A stretch of DNA of 27,426 bases from JAWOHX01 sp046484975 (GTDB lineage: Bacteria > Bacillota > Clostridia > DUPQ01), in contig JAWOHX010000095.1 of the NCBI GenBank assembly GCA_046484975.1, positions 1-27,426 of the forward strand, read 5' to 3'. The notes under the pieces were generated by a model. The model was not told the DNA's origin. It made no database searches and saw only the letters and a program-made list of their open reading frames with translations. The translations under genes were made by a program, and so were the position numbers. Positions within the stretch are counted from its first letter, which is position 1, and each line of letters opens with the position of its first letter. Below are positions 25,211-27,426 of this stretch, piece after piece.

Positions 25211-26110
25211 ATGAAAAAACAATTGCGCGCAGACATCATCCTTTTGGCAGTCACCATGATATGGGGCCTGTCTTTCCCGTTGATGCGGAACCTTCTCGCA
25301 GATCTGCCCGCCGTGCCTTTCCTTGCCGTCAGGTTCACCCTTGCGGCAGTGATACTCACCGCAGTGTTCTTTCAGAAGCTGAAAAAATTAAACGGCATCA
25401 TCATCATCCAGGGAGTCATCATCGGCTTCTTCCTTTTCCTCGGGATGATCCTGCAGGTATTCGGCCTGTACAGCACCACTGCCTCCAACTCCGCATTCAT
25501 CACCGGGATGAACGTCGTCATGGTACCAGTGTTCCTTGCGCTTTTTTTCAGAAGGAAAACTGACAAATACGCCATATACGGCATATTCCTTGCAACCGCA
25601 GGGCTTCTTCTTATTTCCGGAGTAATGAACACCTCGCTGAATCCCGGTGATGTACTGACATTCTTCTGTGCCGCATCCTTTGCCTTCCAAATCATTTTCA
25701 TCGACAAGTTCACAAAAAAGAGCGACCCCATCCTCATCGGCGTGGTACAGATCTGGACAGCTGCGCTGCTGAACCTGGCTGTATGGGGACTGGTGGACAG
25801 AAGCCCCATGGTGTACCAGCCCAATGTCCTGCTCATCATCGCCTATACCGGCATCCTGGGAACAGCACTGGCGTTCATGGTACAGACAGTCATCCAGAAA
25901 GACACAACCCCTTCCCATGCCGCCCTCATTTTCACATCGGAACCGGTGTTCGGTGCCATCTTTGCCATGGTGATCGCTGATGCCTTCGGACGTGTGGATA
26001 CCATGTCATGGGTTCAGGTGGCAGGGGCGTTTCTCATCCTGGCTGGCATGGCGGTCAGTGAATTCAAGATCATATCGGAGGCGTTCAAAAAGAAATGGAA
26101 AACATCATAA
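25211..26110 (+). CDS. EamA/DMT-family transporter
   Basis: This 299-residue inner membrane protein has about ten hydrophobic helices arranged as two EamA repeats (roughly 10-135 and 148-285). Family features include the early Trp-Gly segment in the first helix (TMIWGLSFPLMRNLL), RFTLAAVILTAVFF, YSTTASNSAFITGMN, and in the second repeat AYTGILGTALAFMVQT followed by SHAALIFTSEPVFGAI. DMT proteins typically export amino acids or other metabolites by exchange with protons or ions; the substrate cannot be read here. AGGAA lies 5-6 nt before the ATG. It is transcribed divergently from argJ and overlaps the next gene by 16 bp. Proximity to argJ hints at, but does not show, an amino-acid substrate. 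Confidence 0.93.
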   Translation: MKKQLRADIILLAVTMIWGLSFPLMRNLLADLPAVPFLAVRFTLAAVILTAVFFQKLKKLNGIIIIQGVIIGFFLFLGMILQVFGLYSTTASNSAFITGMNVVMVPVFLALFFRRKTDKYAIYGIFLATAGLLLISGVMNTSLNPGDVLTFFCAASFAFQIIFIDKFTKKSDPILIGVVQIWTAALLNLAVWGLVDRSPMVYQPNVLLIIAYTGILGTALAFMVQTVIQKDTTPSHAALIFTSEPVFGAIFAMVIADAFGRVDTMSWVQVAGAFLILAGMAVSEFKIISEAFKKKWKTS

Positions 26111-27006
26111 GCCTGAATGATTTTCTGCGGGAACGCTTCGGACGCAAGGTGGCGAAGCTATCCATCGATGCTGGTTTTTCCTGTCCCAACAGGGAAGGGG
26201 ACGGGAAAGGGTGCTATTTCTGCAGTGAAAATGGTGGAGCAGGTCATGGAGCAGAGAGAAAGTTGTCCATTTCAGACCAGCTGCAAGCCCAAAAGGACCG
26301 AATGAGAAAAAAATGGAACCCCGGCGGTTTCATTGCGTATTTCCAGTCTTTCTCCAATACCTATGGCCCGGTGGACTTGCTCAGAAAGTACTACGACGAG
26401 GCAATGAAGGGCAATGACATGCTGGGGCTTGCCATTGCCACACGGCCCGACTGCATCGGCGAGGAAGTCCTGCGACTGCTTGATGAATACAACAAGAAGA
26501 CTTTCCTCTGGGTGGAACTTGGTTTCCAGACATCCAATGAACATACTGCGCAGCGCATGAACAGGGGATACGGCAACCATGTCTATGATGAATGCGTGGA
26601 AAAACTTCATGCATGCAACATCCGTACGGTGACACATCTCATCGCAGGACTCCCGGGGGAGAGAAGGGAGGATTTCCTGGCATCCGCCGGACATGTCGCA
26701 TCACTGCCCTTGTGGGGCGTCAAACTGCATAACCTGTATATCCAGTCCGATTCACCGGCATATGAACCGTACCTGAAGGGAGTGATACCGGTCTTGTCCA
26801 TGGATGAATATATCGATATGGTATGCGGAGCCCTGGAATGCCTTCCGGAAGGATGCATTGTCCACAGGCTGACCGGGGACGGGGACAGGGAAAAACTGGT
26901 CGCACCATCATGGACGAAAAACAAGCTCCTTGTACTTACAAGCATATCAAGGGAATGGGAACGGCGGAAAGAGAATCGAAAAAATCAGGCATGCGGGATC
27001 AGGTGA
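26095..27006 (+). CDS. TIGR01212-type radical SAM protein (YhcC-like)
   Basis: This 303-residue radical SAM enzyme resembles the TIGR01212/YhcC family, whose substrate is not established. The cluster cysteines are Cys30, Cys40 and Cys43 in FSCPNREGDGKGCYFC, a C-x9-C-x2-C spacing rather than C-x3-C-x2-C, as known for this family and relatives of Elp3. Supporting blocks are YFQSFSNTYGPVDLLRKYY, LAIATRPDCIGEEVL, WVELGFQTSNEHTAQRMNRG, THLIAGLPGERREDF and VKLHNLYIQSDSPA. The start codon lies inside the end of the transporter gene; GGAGG at 26077-26081 is 13 nt upstream, a long spacing, so translation may be coupled. It ends convergently with an 8-bp overlap with the gene at the right edge. Confidence 0.92.
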   Translation: MENIISLNDFLRERFGRKVAKLSIDAGFSCPNREGDGKGCYFCSENGGAGHGAERKLSISDQLQAQKDRMRKKWNPGGFIAYFQSFSNTYGPVDLLRKYYDEAMKGNDMLGLAIATRPDCIGEEVLRLLDEYNKKTFLWVELGFQTSNEHTAQRMNRGYGNHVYDECVEKLHACNIRTVTHLIAGLPGERREDFLASAGHVASLPLWGVKLHNLYIQSDSPAYEPYLKGVIPVLSMDEYIDMVCGALECLPEGCIVHRLTGDGDREKLVAPSWTKNKLLVLTSISREWERRKENRKNQACGIR

Positions 27007-27426
27007 TTTCATCGGCCTTGATCAACATAAGATCCCGAAGGCTTTCGATGGCTTGATCGATATAATTCTGTGCATTGGGATAATAGATGGTGTCGTCTGG
27101 TGGAATTCTATTAAAAAGGAGGATGGCTTCCTTGTAATCCCCGGAATGAAACAGCTCAAGTGCCGCTTGATATTCCTTCCTGGATTCGTGAACACTCCTT
27201 GCTTTCATCCGGTACCAGGAAGTATGGTCATCATGATTGTACAGCATGTCCACCCTTTCCAAGAGGAAAAGAAAGGCATCAAGGCCTATGTCCTGGTTCA
27301 GGTAGGAATCATATCCGCAGGAAATCCGGTTCATCACCAGATCGGGGTCAATGTATTGCGAAAAGAACAAAAGAATGTCCAGCCGGAAGGATTCCTCGGG
27401 ATCAGACAGGAACAAGTCCAGGGATT
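26999..27426 (-). CDS. Hypothetical TPR-like protein, 5' end cut by window
   Basis: The frame is open from the right window edge to a TGA at 27001-26999, so at least 141 codons of the C-terminal part are present and the start lies outside. The visible part is soluble, acidic and helical. The segment YQAALELFHSGDYKEAILLFNRIPPDD has the small and aromatic spacing of a tetratricopeptide repeat and is followed by a helix (YYPNAQNYIDQAIESLRDLM). An earlier segment, LDAFLFLLERVDML, could be part of another helical repeat. I do not recognise the family and assign no function. TPR proteins usually mediate protein contacts. It overlaps the radical SAM gene tail-to-tail by 8 bp. Confidence 0.7.
   Translation of the reverse strand, partial: SLDLFLSDPEESFRLDILLFFSQYIDPDLVMNRISCGYDSYLNQDIGLDAFLFLLERVDMLYNHDDHTSWYRMKARSVHESRKEYQAALELFHSGDYKEAILLFNRIPPDDTIYYPNAQNYIDQAIESLRDLMLIKADEIT

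Noticed and set aside
1..27426. CRISPR array, insertion sequence, prophage, tRNA or defence island
   Set aside because: No direct repeat array, transposase or integrase motif, cloverleaf, or defence-type protein family was seen; all large open frames are explained by housekeeping, transport or metabolic genes.

Overview
The window reads as an ordinary, gene-dense chromosomal segment of a Clostridia-type Firmicute. The evidence is the hisS-aspS pair next to recJ, relA and dtd, strong AAGGAG-type ribosome binding sites, sigma-A-like promoters, a Gram-positive PhoP-PhoR pair encoded with the pst genes, and an IMP dehydrogenase subtype I associate with Lachnospiraceae-like genomes. That last association is from memory, not a search. 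I see no insertion sequence, prophage, CRISPR array, tRNA or rRNA. No stretch over 300 bases lacks a gene; the largest gap is 22645-22788.

Left part, plus strand (1-15848): the 3' part of hisS, then aspS, an eight-repeat WG lipoprotein, recJ, relA, dtd, a glyoxalase II-like metallo-hydrolase, a divergent guaB, uvrA and a ClpE-like Clp ATPase. Genes from hisS to recJ are almost contiguous, as are those from relA to the hydrolase, which suggests two translation, repair and stress operons. Recognisable promoter sequences precede relA, guaB and uvrA; the one before the Clp gene is unclear.

Middle part, minus strand (15833-22644): a complete phosphate-starvation cluster, transcribed pstS-pstC-pstA-pstB-phoU-phoP-phoR. 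The Pst transporter imports phosphate, PhoU links transporter state to the sensor, and PhoR-PhoP controls transcription. Four 7-bp repeats at exact 11-bp intervals upstream of pstS look like a Bacillus-type PHO box. A 9-bp inverted repeat lies between pstS and pstC. phoR ends tail-to-tail with the Clp gene, overlapping it by 16 bp.

Right part (22789-27426): argJ and a ferredoxin-like aldo/keto reductase run leftward towards pst. Divergent from argJ is a rightward pair, an EamA transporter and a TIGR01212-type radical SAM protein, which overlap. At the right edge a partial TPR-like gene on the minus strand overlaps the radical SAM gene by 8 bp.

I did not find a convincing new biological system. 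The most useful observations are the PHO box array, the hairpin in the pst operon, the WG lipoprotein translationally coupled to recJ, the divergent IMP dehydrogenase, and a duplicated octamer over the -10-like region of the Clp gene.
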